From positions 4,092,001 to 4,156,000 of the forward strand of contig NZ_AP022583.1 of the NCBI RefSeq assembly GCF_010731635.1: a stretch of DNA of 64,000 bases, written 5' to 3'. Shown here piece after piece: positions 27,604-41,414 of the stretch (positions are counted from its first letter, which is position 1; the number at the start of each line of letters is the position of its first letter). Position numbers and translations under genes: made by a program. The notes beneath the pieces are model-generated. The model was given only the letters and a program-made list of their open reading frames with translations, did no database searches and was not told the DNA's origin. This DNA comes from Mycobacterium noviomagense (GTDB taxonomy: Bacteria; Actinomycetota; Actinomycetes; Mycobacteriales; Mycobacteriaceae).

Positions 27604-30579
27604 GTGGATCTGAATCTGTCGGCGGTCACACGGCCCGTCGAGCGTCTGATGGCCACGGCGCAGAACGGCCTGGAGGTCTTGCGGCTGGGCGGGCTGGAGA
27701 CTGGTACCACACCGTCGCCGTTCCAGATCGTCGAGAGTGTGCCCATGTACAAGCTGCGGCGGTATTTTCCGCCGGACAGCCGCCCTGGCCAACCGCCGGC
27801 CGGTCCGCCGGTGCTGCTGGTGCACCCGATGATGATGTCGGCCAACATGTGGGACGTCACCCGCCAAGAAGGCGCGGTCGGGATCTTGCATTCGGCCGGC
27901 CTGGACCCGTGGGTCATCGACTTCGGCGAACCGGACAAAGTCGAAGGCGGCATGCGCCGCACCCTGGCCGACCACATCGTCGCGCTCAGCCAGGCCATCG
28001 ACACCACGACCGATGTCACCGGCCGCGACGTGCACCTGGCGGGCTATTCCCAAGGCGGCATGTTCTGCTATCAAGCTGCCGCATACCGCCACTCGAAAAA
28101 CATCGCCAGCATTGTGGCGTTCGGGTCGCCGGTCGACACGTTGGCCGCGCTGCCGATGGGCGTTCCGCCCAACTTGGCCGCCGCGGCCGCGAACTTCATG
28201 GCCGACCATGTTTTCACCCGGCTGGCGATCCCAAGCTGGTTGGCGCGCACCGGTTTCCAGTTGATGGATCCGCTCAAGACTGCGAAAGCCCGCATCGATT
28301 TCCTGCGTCAACTGCACGACCGGGAAGCTTTGCTGCCGCGCGAAGCGCAGCGCAGATTCCTGGAATCCGAAGGCTGGATCGCCTGGTCGGGTCCCGCAGT
28401 CTCCGAACTGCTCAAGCAGTTCATCGCGCACAACCGGATGATGACCGGCGGTTTCTCGATCAACGGGCAACTGGTGACCCTGACGGACATCACCTGCCCC
28501 GTGCTGGCCTTCGTCGGCGAAGTCGACGACATCGGCCAGCCCCCGGCGGTGCGGGGCATCCGGCGTGCGGCCCCGAACGCCGAAGTGTACGAATACTGCT
28601 TGCGGGCAGGCCACTTCGGGTTGGTCGTCGGATCCAAAGCGGCACAGCAGACCTGGCCGACCGTCGCGGCCTGGGTGCTGTGGATCTCTGGATCCGGTGA
28701 CAAGCCGGACGACATCGTCCCGATGGTCGAGCAGCCGGTCGAACGCGCCCAGTCCGGTGTGGCGCTGAGCGCTCGGCTGGCGCACGGCGTCGGGGAAGCG
28801 TCCGAGGTGGCGCTGACCCTCGCCCGCGGCGCGGCCGAGGCCGTCGTCGCCGCCAACAAATCGGTGCGGACCATGGCGGTGGAAACCGTGCGCACGCTGC
28901 CCAGGCTGGCCCGGCTGGGCCAGATCAACGACCACACCCGCATCTCGCTTGGCCGGATCATCGACGAACAGGCCCACGACGCGCCGCAAGGCGAGTTCCT
29001 GTTGTTCGACGGGCGGGTCCACACCTACGAAGCGGTTAACCGGCGCATCAACAACGTGGTGCGCGGCCTGATCGACGTCGGTGTGCGGCAGGGCGACCAC
29101 GTCGGTGTCCTGATGGAAACCCGGCCCAGCGCGCTGGTCGCCATCGCGGCGTTGTCGCGGCTCGGCGCGGTCGCTGTGCTGATGCGGCCCGACAGCGATC
29201 TGGTTGCGGCAGCACGCATCGGCGGTGTCAGCGAAATCATTACCGACCCAACCAATCTCGACTCCGCGCGCCAATTGCCCGGCCATGTCCTGGTGTTGGG
29301 CGGTGGTGAGTCACGCGATCTGCAGCTGCCGGAGGACGCCGACGTCATTGACATGGAAAAGATCGATCCCGACGCGGTCGAGCTCCCCGCGTGGTACCGG
29401 CAGAACCCCGGACTGGCACGGGATCTGGCGTTCATCGGGTTCAGCACCACCGCCAGCGGCGAGCTGGTTGCCAAGCAGATCACCAACTACCGCTGGGCGC
29501 TTTCGGCGTTCGGGACCGCCTCCACTGCCGCGTTGGGCCGCGGAGATACCGTGTACTGCCTCACCCCGCTGCACCACGAATCCGGGTTGCTGGTGAGCCT
29601 CGGCGGCGCGGTCGTCGGCGGTACCCGCATCGCGCTGTCGCGCGGCCTGCAGCCGGACCGGTTTGTCGCCGAAGTCCGCCAGTACGGGGTCACCGTCGTG
29701 TCCTATACCTGGACCATGCTGCGCGAGGTCATCGACCACCCGGGATCCGCGTTGCAGGGCTACCACCCGGTGCGCCTCTTCATCGGCTCGGGAATGCCGA
29801 CGGGGTTGTGGCAGCGGGTGATTGACACCTTCGCGCCCGCCCACGTCGTCGAATTCTTCGCGACCACCGACGGGCAGGCGGTGCTGGCCAACGTGTCCGG
29901 CGCCAAGATCGGCAGCAAGGGCCGCCCGCTGCCCGGCGCCAGCCGCGTGGAACTCGGTGCGTACGACGCCGATCGCGACCTGATCCTGGAAGACGAGCGG
30001 GGCTTCGTACAGGTCGCCGACGCCGACCAAGTGGGAGTATTGCTGGCCCAGCCCCGCGGGCCGATCGACCCGACAGCATCGGTCAAACGCGGCGTGTTCG
30101 CGCCCGCCGACACGTGGATCTCGACGGAGTATCTGTTCCGCCGCGACCCCGACGGGGACTACTGGCTGGTGGGACGCCGCGGTTCGGTGATCCGCACTGC
30201 GCGCGGAATCGTCTACTGCGAACCGATCACCGATGCGCTGGGCTTTATCACCGCCATCGACCTCGCAGTCACCTACGGGGTGTCGGTGCGTGGCCGGCAT
30301 GTGGCGGTGGCCGCCGTGACGCTGCGGCCAGGCGCCAGCATCACCGCCGCCGACCTGACCGAGGCCATCGCGAAGATGGCGCCGATCGGTGTGGGACCCG
30401 ACATCGTCCATGTCGTGCCCGAGATTTCGCTGAGCGCCACCTACCGGCCCACGGTCAGCGCGCTGCGGGCGGCGGGGCTTCCCAAGCCGGGCCGCCAGGT
30501 GTGGTATTTCGACCCGGCGGGCAACCAATTTCGCCGGTTCACCGCAGCGGTGCGCACCGAGCTGTTCGGCGCGCACTAA
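27604..30579 (+). CDS. bifunctional alpha/beta hydrolase - acyl-CoA synthetase-like protein (Rv1683-like)
   Basis: 991 residues from GTG 27604, with GGAGG just before it. Residues ~60-370 are a PhaC/lipase-like hydrolase with nucleophile elbow GYSQGG. Residues ~455-985 are an AMP-binding (acyl-adenylating) domain. The adenylation motifs are altered: the phosphate loop reads FSTTASGELVAKQI instead of TSGTTGxPKG, and the usual TGD is WISTEYLF. The family equivalent Rv1683 (999 residues) is regarded as a lipase/acyl-CoA synthase linked to triacylglycerol metabolism. What the ligase half does with a degenerate loop is open. It is divergent from the ABC-F gene and followed closely by the Trm112-like gene. 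Confidence 0.85.
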   Translation: MDLNLSAVTRPVERLMATAQNGLEVLRLGGLETGTTPSPFQIVESVPMYKLRRYFPPDSRPGQPPAGPPVLLVHPMMMSANMWDVTRQEGAVGILHSAGLDPWVIDFGEPDKVEGGMRRTLADHIVALSQAIDTTTDVTGRDVHLAGYSQGGMFCYQAAAYRHSKNIASIVAFGSPVDTLAALPMGVPPNLAAAAANFMADHVFTRLAIPSWLARTGFQLMDPLKTAKARIDFLRQLHDREALLPREAQRRFLESEGWIAWSGPAVSELLKQFIAHNRMMTGGFSINGQLVTLTDITCPVLAFVGEVDDIGQPPAVRGIRRAAPNAEVYEYCLRAGHFGLVVGSKAAQQTWPTVAAWVLWISGSGDKPDDIVPMVEQPVERAQSGVALSARLAHGVGEASEVALTLARGAAEAVVAANKSVRTMAVETVRTLPRLARLGQINDHTRISLGRIIDEQAHDAPQGEFLLFDGRVHTYEAVNRRINNVVRGLIDVGVRQGDHVGVLMETRPSALVAIAALSRLGAVAVLMRPDSDLVAAARIGGVSEIITDPTNLDSARQLPGHVLVLGGGESRDLQLPEDADVIDMEKIDPDAVELPAWYRQNPGLARDLAFIGFSTTASGELVAKQITNYRWALSAFGTASTAALGRGDTVYCLTPLHHESGLLVSLGGAVVGGTRIALSRGLQPDRFVAEVRQYGVTVVSYTWTMLREVIDHPGSALQGYHPVRLFIGSGMPTGLWQRVIDTFAPAHVVEFFATTDGQAVLANVSGAKIGSKGRPLPGASRVELGAYDADRDLILEDERGFVQVADADQVGVLLAQPRGPIDPTASVKRGVFAPADTWISTEYLFRRDPDGDYWLVGRRGSVIRTARGIVYCEPITDALGFITAIDLAVTYGVSVRGRHVAVAAVTLRPGASITAADLTEAIAKMAPIGVGPDIVHVVPEISLSATYRPTVSALRAAGLPKPGRQVWYFDPAGNQFRRFTAAVRTELFGAH

Positions 30580-30591
30580 GGGAGCGCTGCC

Positions 30592-30816
30592 GTGATCGAC
30601 GAAACGCTGTTGAGCATCCTGGTCTGCCCCGCCGACCGCGGCCCGCTGCTGCTGGTCGAAAAACCCGACGGTGCGCTGCTGTACAACCCGCGGCTGCGCC
30701 GCGCTTACCGCATCGAGGACGGGATCCCGGTGCTGTTGGTCGACGAAGGCACCGCGGTCAGCGACGACGAGCACGTCCGGCTCATGGCGCGGGCCAATCC
30801 GGCAGCTCCCCAGTGA
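30592..30816 (+). CDS. Trm112-like small protein (Rv1684-like)
   Basis: 74 residues from GTG 30592, 12 bases after the preceding stop. The Trm112/UPF0434 pattern is clear: LLSILVCPADRGPL, YNPRLRRAYRIEDGIPVLLVDE. The family normally has a CxxC zinc-type pair; here only one cysteine remains (VCPADR), so metal binding is doubtful. Relatives activate methyltransferases, but no partner is evident here. It overlaps the end of the convergent TetR gene by 35 bases. Confidence 0.85.
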   Translation: MIDETLLSILVCPADRGPLLLVEKPDGALLYNPRLRRAYRIEDGIPVLLVDEGTAVSDDEHVRLMARANPAAPQ

Positions 30817-31399
30817 GGTAGTGCTGCAGGTTCGGCGCGATCGTGCGCGCGATCTGTTCGGGCGGCAGCGACTTGAACGGATCCAATTCCAGGATGTAAC
30901 GCGCCATCACCACGCCCACCAATTGCGACGCGACGAACTGGATTCGAATGCGTCCAGATCCCGGCGGATCGTCCACGCGCGACCCCACTTCGGCGTTGAT
31001 CACCTCTTGCAGGAACGAGCGGACGAGGCTTACGTCGTCACCGGCCAGCAGTGACCGCAGTTCGGCAACGAATCCCTTGCCGGCTTCGGAATCCCACAGT
31101 GGCAGCAGCAGCGACGGCAGCTTGTAACCGATGTCTTCAACGGGAGTTTCGCGCAGTGGTCCGATGACTTCCATGGGGTCGACCGGGATCCGCACGGCAG
31201 CGGCGAACAGCTGCTCCTTGGTGCCGAAGTAATGGTGCACCAGCGCAGAGTCCACGCCTGCCGCTGCGGCCACCGCCCGAATCGGGGTCTTGTGGATTCC
31301 GTTGCGCGAGAACAGCTCCCGTGCACTCGCCAGAATCCGCTCCCGGGTGTCCGAACTTCCCGCTGGTCTCCCCGGGCGTCGGCGTTCAACGCTAGCCAA
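30782..31399 (-). CDS. TetR-family transcriptional regulator (Rv1685c-like)
   Basis: 205 residues if it starts at TTG 31399 (LASVERRRPGRPAG), four bases after the permease stop; Rv1685c has 207. The frame is open to 31459, inside the permease gene. The N-terminal helix-turn-helix is typical: TRERILASARELFSRNGIHK then TPIRAVAAAAGVDSALVHHY. The C-terminal ligand domain is unremarkable. It is the last gene after the ABC ATPase and permease, so it probably controls this exporter, perhaps through the palindrome at the ATPase start. Confidence 0.87.
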   Translation of the reverse strand: MASVERRRPGRPAGSSDTRERILASARELFSRNGIHKTPIRAVAAAAGVDSALVHHYFGTKEQLFAAAVRIPVDPMEVIGPLRETPVEDIGYKLPSLLLPLWDSEAGKGFVAELRSLLAGDDVSLVRSFLQEVINAEVGSRVDDPPGSGRIRIQFVASQLVGVVMARYILELDPFKSLPPEQIARTIAPNLQHYLTGELPDWPAP

Positions 31400-31403
31400 G
31401 GCT

Positions 31404-32228
31404 CTACGGGGTCCGCCGCCGCAACGTCCCCGCGGCCAGGCACAACGCCGCGAGCGCAAAACCCAGCACGACGACCATGTCGCGCACCGCGATACCGGTC
31501 AGCTCCGTATGTGCGCCGACCTGTTGAAGCGCCTCCAGTGCGTAGCTGGCGGGCAAGACGTTGCTGATCCATTGCAGCCAGGTCGCCATCAATCCTCGCG
31601 GGACGATGATGCCGGCCAGCAACAGCTGCGGCACCATCACCAAGGGTATGAACTGCACGGCCTGAAACTCGGTGCGCGCGAACGCACTACACAACAAGCC
31701 CAGCCCGACGCCCAACACAGCGTTGATGATCGCGATCACAAATACCCACATGGGGCTGCCCGCGGTGTCGAAGCCGAGGAACCAAAACGACACCACACAG
31801 GCCAAAGTTGCTTGCACCGCCGCGGCGATCGAGAACGCGGTCCCGTAGGCGATGAGCAGATCTAGTCGGCGCAGGGGAGTGGTCAGAATGCGCTCCAGCG
31901 TGCCCGACGCCCGTTCGCGCTGCATGGTGATCGAGGTGATGACGAACATCAAGAACAGCGGGAAAAGGCCCAGCAGAATCAGGCAGGCGTTGTTGAACGG
32001 CGACGGCGTGCCGGGCCGGTGCGGGGCATTTTCGAACATGAAGTACATCAGCGTGATAACCAGCACGGGCACCAGCAAGATCATCGCGATACTGCGGCGA
32101 TCGGCCACCAGTTGGCGGAGTATTCGCGCGGTGGTTGCGCTGTAAGCCTGCAGGCCTATCCGGCTTTGGGTTGCTGCGCGGTGCTGCGTTTGATGATGGA
32201 CAGAAACGCTTCCTCGAGTGCCGTGCAT
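31404..32228 (-). CDS. ABC-2 type transporter permease (Rv1686c-like)
   Basis: Up to 274 residues. Six hydrophobic segments and the ABC-2 layout are clear: IAMILLVPVLVITLMYFMF, ILLGLFPLFLMFVITSITM, the loop QRERASGTLERILTTPLRRL, then four more helices ending ALAALCLAAGTLRRR. The start is uncertain. 32228 is the first usable codon in frame and overlaps the ATPase gene by 73 bases; the family N-terminus (about 226 residues) would begin near ATTARILRQL, where only rare codons are available. It forms the membrane part of a drug or lipid exporter. Confidence 0.85.
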   Translation of the reverse strand: MHGTRGSVSVHHQTQHRAATQSRIGLQAYSATTARILRQLVADRRSIAMILLVPVLVITLMYFMFENAPHRPGTPSPFNNACLILLGLFPLFLMFVITSITMQRERASGTLERILTTPLRRLDLLIAYGTAFSIAAAVQATLACVVSFWFLGFDTAGSPMWVFVIAIINAVLGVGLGLLCSAFARTEFQAVQFIPLVMVPQLLLAGIIVPRGLMATWLQWISNVLPASYALEALQQVGAHTELTGIAVRDMVVVLGFALAALCLAAGTLRRRTP

Positions 32229-32926
32229 CCGGTGTCCTCTCGTAGTCGGGTCGGGGTGGTGTGGGCGACCAGATGACCTTCACGCATCAACAACAGGTCA
32301 CTGCAGTGGTCGGCTTCGTCCATCACATGACTGGAGACCAGCAGTGTGGTGCCCCCGCGCGCGAGCTGATGAAACTGCTCCCACAGATCGGCGCGCAGCA
32401 CCGGGTCCAGACCCACCGTGGGTTCGTCCAGCACCAGCAGCGCAGGCTGGCACACCAGCGCGCATGCCAACGACGCCCTGGTGCGCTGGCCCCCGGAAAG
32501 ATTGCCGCAATACGCGGTGCGGTGATCGGACAGGCCCACCCCTTCGATGGCGGCGTCGGCGGCATGCGCGTCGAAGCCGTACAGCGACGCGAAGTAGCGC
32601 ACGTTGTCGACGATTCGCAGGTCGTTGTAGATGGTTGGGTCCTGGGGCATGTATCCGACCCGACGGCGCAGAACGGCCGATCCCGCGGGCCGTCCCAGCA
32701 CTGTGACCGTCCCCGCGGTCACGACCTGGGTGCCGACGATGCAGCGCATCAGCGTGGTCTTGCCGCAGCCGGACGGGCCCAACAGCCCGGTGATGGTACC
32801 TCGGGCAATCTGCACCGAAAAGTCATGCAGCGCAGGCCTTTTACCGCGAATCACCCGCAGGTGCTTGATATCGACGGCCGCTTCTGCGTCGTTCGACAAC
32901 AATTCATCACTCGATGAACTCATCAT
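32156..32926 (-). CDS. ABC transporter ATP-binding protein (Rv1687c-like)
   Basis: 256 residues from ATG 32926 (a second ATG at 32923), near the 255 of Rv1687c. It has Walker A GPSGCGKTT, signature LSGGQRTRASLA, Walker B LLVLDEPTVGLD and H-loop SSHVMDEADHCSD, so it is catalytically complete. It drives the ABC-2 permease downstream. The first gene of a three-gene unit with the permease and the TetR regulator. A palindrome covers its start codon. Confidence 0.92.
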   Translation of the reverse strand: MMSSSSDELLSNDAEAAVDIKHLRVIRGKRPALHDFSVQIARGTITGLLGPSGCGKTTLMRCIVGTQVVTAGTVTVLGRPAGSAVLRRRVGYMPQDPTIYNDLRIVDNVRYFASLYGFDAHAADAAIEGVGLSDHRTAYCGNLSGGQRTRASLACALVCQPALLVLDEPTVGLDPVLRADLWEQFHQLARGGTTLLVSSHVMDEADHCSDLLLMREGHLVAHTTPTRLREDTGCTALEEAFLSIIKRSTAQQPKAG

Positions 32927-32937
32927 GTGATGAATAT
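32902..32937 (-). promoter_or_regulatory. operator-like palindromes at the start of the ABC exporter genes
   Basis: TCATCATGTGATGA (32920-32933) is a 6+2+6 perfect palindrome that includes the start codons. ATTCATCAC (32902-32910) and GTGATGAAT (32927-32935) form a second, wider inverted repeat. The cluster of CATCA/TGATG half sites is what a TetR dimer would bind, and a TetR gene ends this operon. Confidence 0.55.
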
Positions 32938-32981
32938 GCGCTCCCGACGCGGTGTTGTCAAGAGCTGGGCTTGGTCGTGCT

Positions 32982-33024
32982 GACCCGCTACGCCCAGCGC
33001 CGCTGAGCTTGCGATCACCACGGG
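32982..33024 (+). repeat. dispersed 40-nt repeat (family 2), before mpg
   Basis: It starts GACCCGCTACGCCCAGCGCC and continues GCTGAGCTTGCGATCACCACG. Compare the copies at 20364-20408 and 13288-13325. It ends 15 bases before the mpg start and so forms most of the mpg leader. Confidence 0.65.
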
Positions 33025-33038
33025 GCAAAATCTGTCCG

Positions 33039-33650
33039 GTGAGCGCTGAGGAACTGATGGTCGACCCGGTCACCGCCGCGCGCCGACTACTCGGCGCCAC
33101 CGTGCATGGGCGAGGTGTCAGCGCCACGATCGTCGAGGTGGAGGCGTATGGCGGGGTACCCGACGGCCCCTGGCCGGACGCCGCGGCGCACTCGTACCGC
33201 GGGCTCAACGGTCGCAATGCGGTGATGTTCGGGCCGCCCGGACACCTCTACACATATCGAAGCCACGGCATCCACGTCTGCGCCAACGTCGCCTGTGGCC
33301 CGGACGGAACGGCGGCCGCCGTCCTGCTGCGGGCCGCGGCGATAGAAAACGGTGTCGACGTTGCCCGGTCCCGGCGTGGCGATCTGGCTCGAACCGCCGC
33401 ACTCGCGCGCGGACCCGGAAATCTCTGCTCCGCATTGGGAATCACCATGGCAGACAACGGGGTTGACCTCTTCGATGCCGAAAGCCCGATCACCTTGAAA
33501 CTGAACGACACGCTCGACGCCGTGAGCGGCCCGCGGGTGGGCATCAGCCATGCGGCCGACCGGCCGTGGCGGTTGTGGCTGCAGGGTCGACCGGAGGTGT
33601 CGGCCTACCGGCGTAGCCCACGCGCGCCCGCGCCAGGGGCCAGCGATTAA
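33039..33650 (+). CDS. mpg: 3-methyladenine DNA glycosylase (AAG/MPG type)
   Basis: 203 residues from GTG 33039, the same length as Rv1688. It removes alkylated purines such as 3-methyladenine in base excision repair. The catalytic glutamate lies in [43 protein letters not shown] and [13 protein letters not shown] are family landmarks. The frame is open to 32952, but that part is the dispersed repeat. tyrS follows 29 bases later. Confidence 0.94.
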   Translation: MSAEELMVDPVTAARRLLGATVHGRGVSATIVEVEAYGGVPDGPWPDAAAHSYRGLNGRNAVMFGPPGHLYTYRSHGIHVCANVACGPDGTAAAVLLRAAAIENGVDVARSRRGDLARTAALARGPGNLCSALGITMADNGVDLFDAESPITLKLNDTLDAVSGPRVGISHAADRPWRLWLQGRPEVSAYRRSPRAPAPGASD

Positions 33651-33679
33651 CGGCCAGAGGTGACGATCCTGGAAGATCT

Positions 33680-34960
33680 ATGACTGTGGGCGCACCGATC
33701 CTCGACGAGCTGGGCTGGCGCGGGCTGATCGCGCAGTCCACCGACCTCGATGCGCTGGCAGCTGAAGCGGCGCGCGGCCCGCTCACGTTGTACGCCGGCT
33801 TCGACCCCACCGCGCCCAGCCTGCACGCCGGCCACCTGGTGCCGCTGCTGGCGTTGCGGCGTTTCCAACGCGCCGGCCACCGGCCCATCGTGCTGGCCGG
33901 GGGTGCCACCGGCCTGATCGGCGATCCCCGCGACACCGGCGAACGCACACTGAACGCCGCCGACACAGTGCTGGAGTGGACCGAGCGGATCCGCGGGCAG
34001 CTAGAACGCTTTGTTGACTTCGACGACTCACCGACCGGCGCGATCGTCGAGAACAACCTCGAATGGACCAGCGGCATGTCGGCCATCGAGTTCCTACGCG
34101 ACGTGGGCAAGCACTTCTCGGTCAACGTGATGCTGGATCGCGACACTATCCGGCGCCGGCTGGAGGGTGAGGGGATCTCCTACACCGAATTCAGCTACAT
34201 GCTGCTGCAGGCCAACGACTACGTGGAGCTGTATCGCCGCCACCAGTGCGTGCTACAGATCGGTGGTTCCGACCAGTGGGGCAACATCATCGCCGGGGTG
34301 CGCCTGGCGCGCCAAAAGCTGGGGGTCACCGTGCATGCGCTGACCGTGCCGCTGGTGACGGCCGCCGACGGCACCAAGTTCGGCAAGTCCACCGGCGGCG
34401 GCAGCCTGTGGCTGGACCCGCAGATGACGACTCCCTACGCCTGGTACCAGTACTTCATCAACACCGCCGACGCCGACGTCATCCGCTACCTGCGCTGGTT
34501 CACGTTTTTGTCTGCCGAGGAACTGGCCGAGTTCGAAGAGGCGACGGCCTCGCGGCCGCAGGAACGCGTCGCGCAGCGCCGGCTTGCCCGAGAACTCACC
34601 ACGCTGGTGCACGGCGAGGCGGCCACCGAAGCCGTCGAACATGCCAGCCGGGCGTTATTCGGTCGTGGTGACCTCGCGCAGTTGGATGAGGCCACGCTTA
34701 CAGCGGCACTGCGGGAAACCCCGGTGGCCGAATTGAAGCCAGGTGCCCCCGACGGGATCGTCGACCTCTTGGTGGCCAGCGGTCTATCGGCAAGCAAGGG
34801 CGCCGCGCGTCGCACCATCGCCGAGGGCGGCGTCTCGGTCAACAACATGAAGGTCGACAGCGAGGAGTGGACGCCGCGGCCCTCTGACTTTCTCCACGGG
34901 CGCTGGCTGGTGTTGCGGCGCGGCAAGCGGAATATCGCCGGCATCGAACGTGTTGGATGA
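33680..34960 (+). CDS. tyrS: tyrosyl-tRNA synthetase
   Basis: 426 residues. A class I synthetase that charges tRNA-Tyr. The HIGH-type motif reads HAGH ([11 protein letters not shown]), the KMSKS-type motif KFGKS ([10 protein letters not shown]), and tyrosine is recognised by [12 protein letters not shown]. The last ~65 residues are an S4 RNA-binding domain ([20 protein letters not shown]). The stop is 37 bases before the -35 box of the rRNA promoter; in fast-growing mycobacteria rrnB occupies exactly this place. Confidence 0.97.
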   Translation: MTVGAPILDELGWRGLIAQSTDLDALAAEAARGPLTLYAGFDPTAPSLHAGHLVPLLALRRFQRAGHRPIVLAGGATGLIGDPRDTGERTLNAADTVLEWTERIRGQLERFVDFDDSPTGAIVENNLEWTSGMSAIEFLRDVGKHFSVNVMLDRDTIRRRLEGEGISYTEFSYMLLQANDYVELYRRHQCVLQIGGSDQWGNIIAGVRLARQKLGVTVHALTVPLVTAADGTKFGKSTGGGSLWLDPQMTTPYAWYQYFINTADADVIRYLRWFTFLSAEELAEFEEATASRPQERVAQRRLARELTTLVHGEAATEAVEHASRALFGRGDLAQLDEATLTAALRETPVAELKPGAPDGIVDLLVASGLSASKGAARRTIAEGGVSVNNMKVDSEEWTPRPSDFLHGRWLVLRRGKRNIAGIERVG

Positions 34961-34997
34961 GCTTGCCGGAGCCCAAAGACGCCGTCTAGCAGCTTGT

Positions 34998-35026
34998 TTG
35001 ACTCGGCGTGGCCCCGAGCGTAACTT
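34998..35026 (+). promoter_or_regulatory. rRNA operon promoter
   Basis: TTGACT (34998-35003) and TAACTT (35021-35026) are 17 bases apart, a strong sigma-A promoter of the mycobacterial rrn type. It is the only such promoter between tyrS and 16S, as in the single-promoter rrnB of fast growers. Confidence 0.85.
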
Positions 35027-35032
35027 ATTGAG

Positions 35033-35285
35033 GTCGTCGCCGCCCGGCCAGTTCGCCGGACGCGACGGCCTCCAAGAGGGAAAGGTCCACTTCGGTGGGT
35101 CCCTCGCCGTCCGCACCACTTGCCCGCGGCCATACGGCCGCGGCTGGTTGCGCGGCTGGTGGGTGTTGTTTGAGAACTCAATAGTGTGTTTGGTGGTTTT
35201 GTTTGTTGTTTTTTTGCCGCGCCTTTTGATGCCCCGTGTCATTGGGTGTGGTGTGTTTGTTTGTCAGGTTGTTTCTCTGAATGGT
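35033..35285 (+). promoter_or_regulatory. rRNA leader with antitermination and processing elements
   Basis: The ~250-nt leader holds no gene. At 35163-35195 it has the conserved mycobacterial segment TGTTGTTTGAGAACTCAATA followed by GTGTGTTTGG, which contains boxA-type antitermination signals and pairs downstream during RNase III processing. A T-rich stretch follows up to the 16S 5' end. Confidence 0.7.
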
Positions 35286-40206
<4,921 letters not shown>

Positions 40207-40314
40207 GTCCGGCGACCGATGCAGGCCGCACCGACCTGAAAACGAGCCGGACAACTAAACCACCGCAACCACACCACCCACACCCCACCACCAAAAACAC
40301 AAATTCAAATAGAG

Positions 40315-40430
40315 TTACGGCGGTCCATAGCGGCAGGGAAACGCCCGGACCCATCCCGAACCCGGAAGCTAAGCCTGCCAGCGCCGATGATACTACCCAC
40401 CCCGGGTGGAAAAGTAGGACACCGCCGAAC
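40315..40430 (+). rRNA. rrf: 5S ribosomal RNA
   Basis: About 116 nt from TTACGGCGGTCCATAGCGGC to GTAGGACACCGCCGAA; the two ends pair (GGCGGT/ACCGCC). It is the last gene of the operon, about 108 nt after 23S. Confidence 0.94.
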
Positions 40431-40435
40431 ACACA

Positions 40436-40464
40436 AAAAGCACCCCCCACAAGGGGGTGCTTTT
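40436..40464 (+). terminator. intrinsic terminator of the rRNA operon
   Basis: The arms AAAAGCACCCCC (40436-40447) and GGGGGTGCTTTT (40453-40464) pair perfectly over 12 bp with a 5-nt loop, followed by more A/T. It starts about 6 bases after 5S. Confidence 0.92.
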
Positions 40465-40600
40465 ATTTACGCGAAATTTGAAATGCAATTACAGGCTCTT
40501 AATTGCCGGCCCTTCAATTGTCGGCGCGTCGACGGTTTCCGTATCCTTTGACAGGGCAGTGGGATACAGCGCGGCAGAGCGATTCGAGGTGGATGCACGA

Positions 40601-41413
40601 GTGGTCGATGACACGCATGGCGGCGAGCGACGACCGCGACCGCCGGCCGGTGGCGCACCGCGGCGAGGGCCATACGCCGGACGCGACGTTGCCCGCTCCG
40701 GCCCCGGCCGCGCACGGCGCGTCCAACCCCAGCACGCACCGCAGGAGCTCGACGACGGGCCGGTGATCCCGCCCGACGTCGAAGCCAAGCAGTTGGCGCC
40801 CGAAATCCGCCGTGAATTAAGCACCTTGGACCGTGCCACCGCCGAGGCGGTGGCACGCCACCTCGTCGCGGCCGGTGGGCTGATCGACGACGACCCGCAA
40901 GCCGCGCTCAGCCACGCACGTGCGGCCCGGGCCCGGTCCGGCCGCATCGCCGCGGTCCGCGAAGCCGTTGGCATCGCGGCCTACCACTGCGGCGACTGGG
41001 CGCAAGCGCTCGCCGAACTGCGCGCCGCGCGCAGAATGGGCAGCAAATCCCCGCTCCTTCCACTGATTGCCGACTGCGAACGCGGCCTCGGCCGTCCCGA
41101 GCGGGCGATCGAACTGGCTCGGGGACCCGAGGCGGCCGAGCTCAGTGGTGACGACGCCGATGAGTTGCGCATCGTGGCCGCCGGGGCCCGCGCGGATCTC
41201 GGTCAGCTCGAGCAGGCCCTGATCGTGTTGTCCACGCCGCAGCTGGATCCCAGCCGTACCGGCTCGACCGCCGCGCGGTTGTTCTACGCCTACGCTGAAA
41301 CGCTGCTGGCGCTGGGCCGCAGCGACGAAGCGCTGCAATGGTTTTTGCGCTCGGCGACCGCGGATGTCGAAGGCGTCACCGACGCCGAAGAGCGGGTTAG
41401 CGAGTTGGCCTGA
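40601..41413 (+). CDS. TPR-like conserved protein (Rv1691-like)
   Basis: 270 residues from GTG 40601; GTG 40589 is also in frame. The frame is open to 40457, but that region follows the terminator and lacks similarity. The first ~70 residues are basic and disordered (R, P, G). The rest is all-helical with tetratricopeptide-like repeats (WAQALAELRAARRMGSKS, LGQLEQALIVLSTPQLDP, LALGRSDEALQWFLRSATAD), a fold for protein binding. The partner is unknown. It overlaps no gene; the phosphatase begins one base after its stop, so they form one operon. The lipoprotein gene lprJ of M. tuberculosis is absent here. Confidence 0.85.
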   Translation: MVDDTHGGERRPRPPAGGAPRRGPYAGRDVARSGPGRARRVQPQHAPQELDDGPVIPPDVEAKQLAPEIRRELSTLDRATAEAVARHLVAAGGLIDDDPQAALSHARAARARSGRIAAVREAVGIAAYHCGDWAQALAELRAARRMGSKSPLLPLIADCERGLGRPERAIELARGPEAAELSGDDADELRIVAAGARADLGQLEQALIVLSTPQLDPSRTGSTAARLFYAYAETLLALGRSDEALQWFLRSATADVEGVTDAEERVSELA

Positions 41414-41414
41414 C

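Noticed and set aside
29311..30774. Open frame of 487 codons on the minus strand
   Set aside because: Shadow of the Rv1683-like gene and the Trm112-like gene; no start signal or family pattern.
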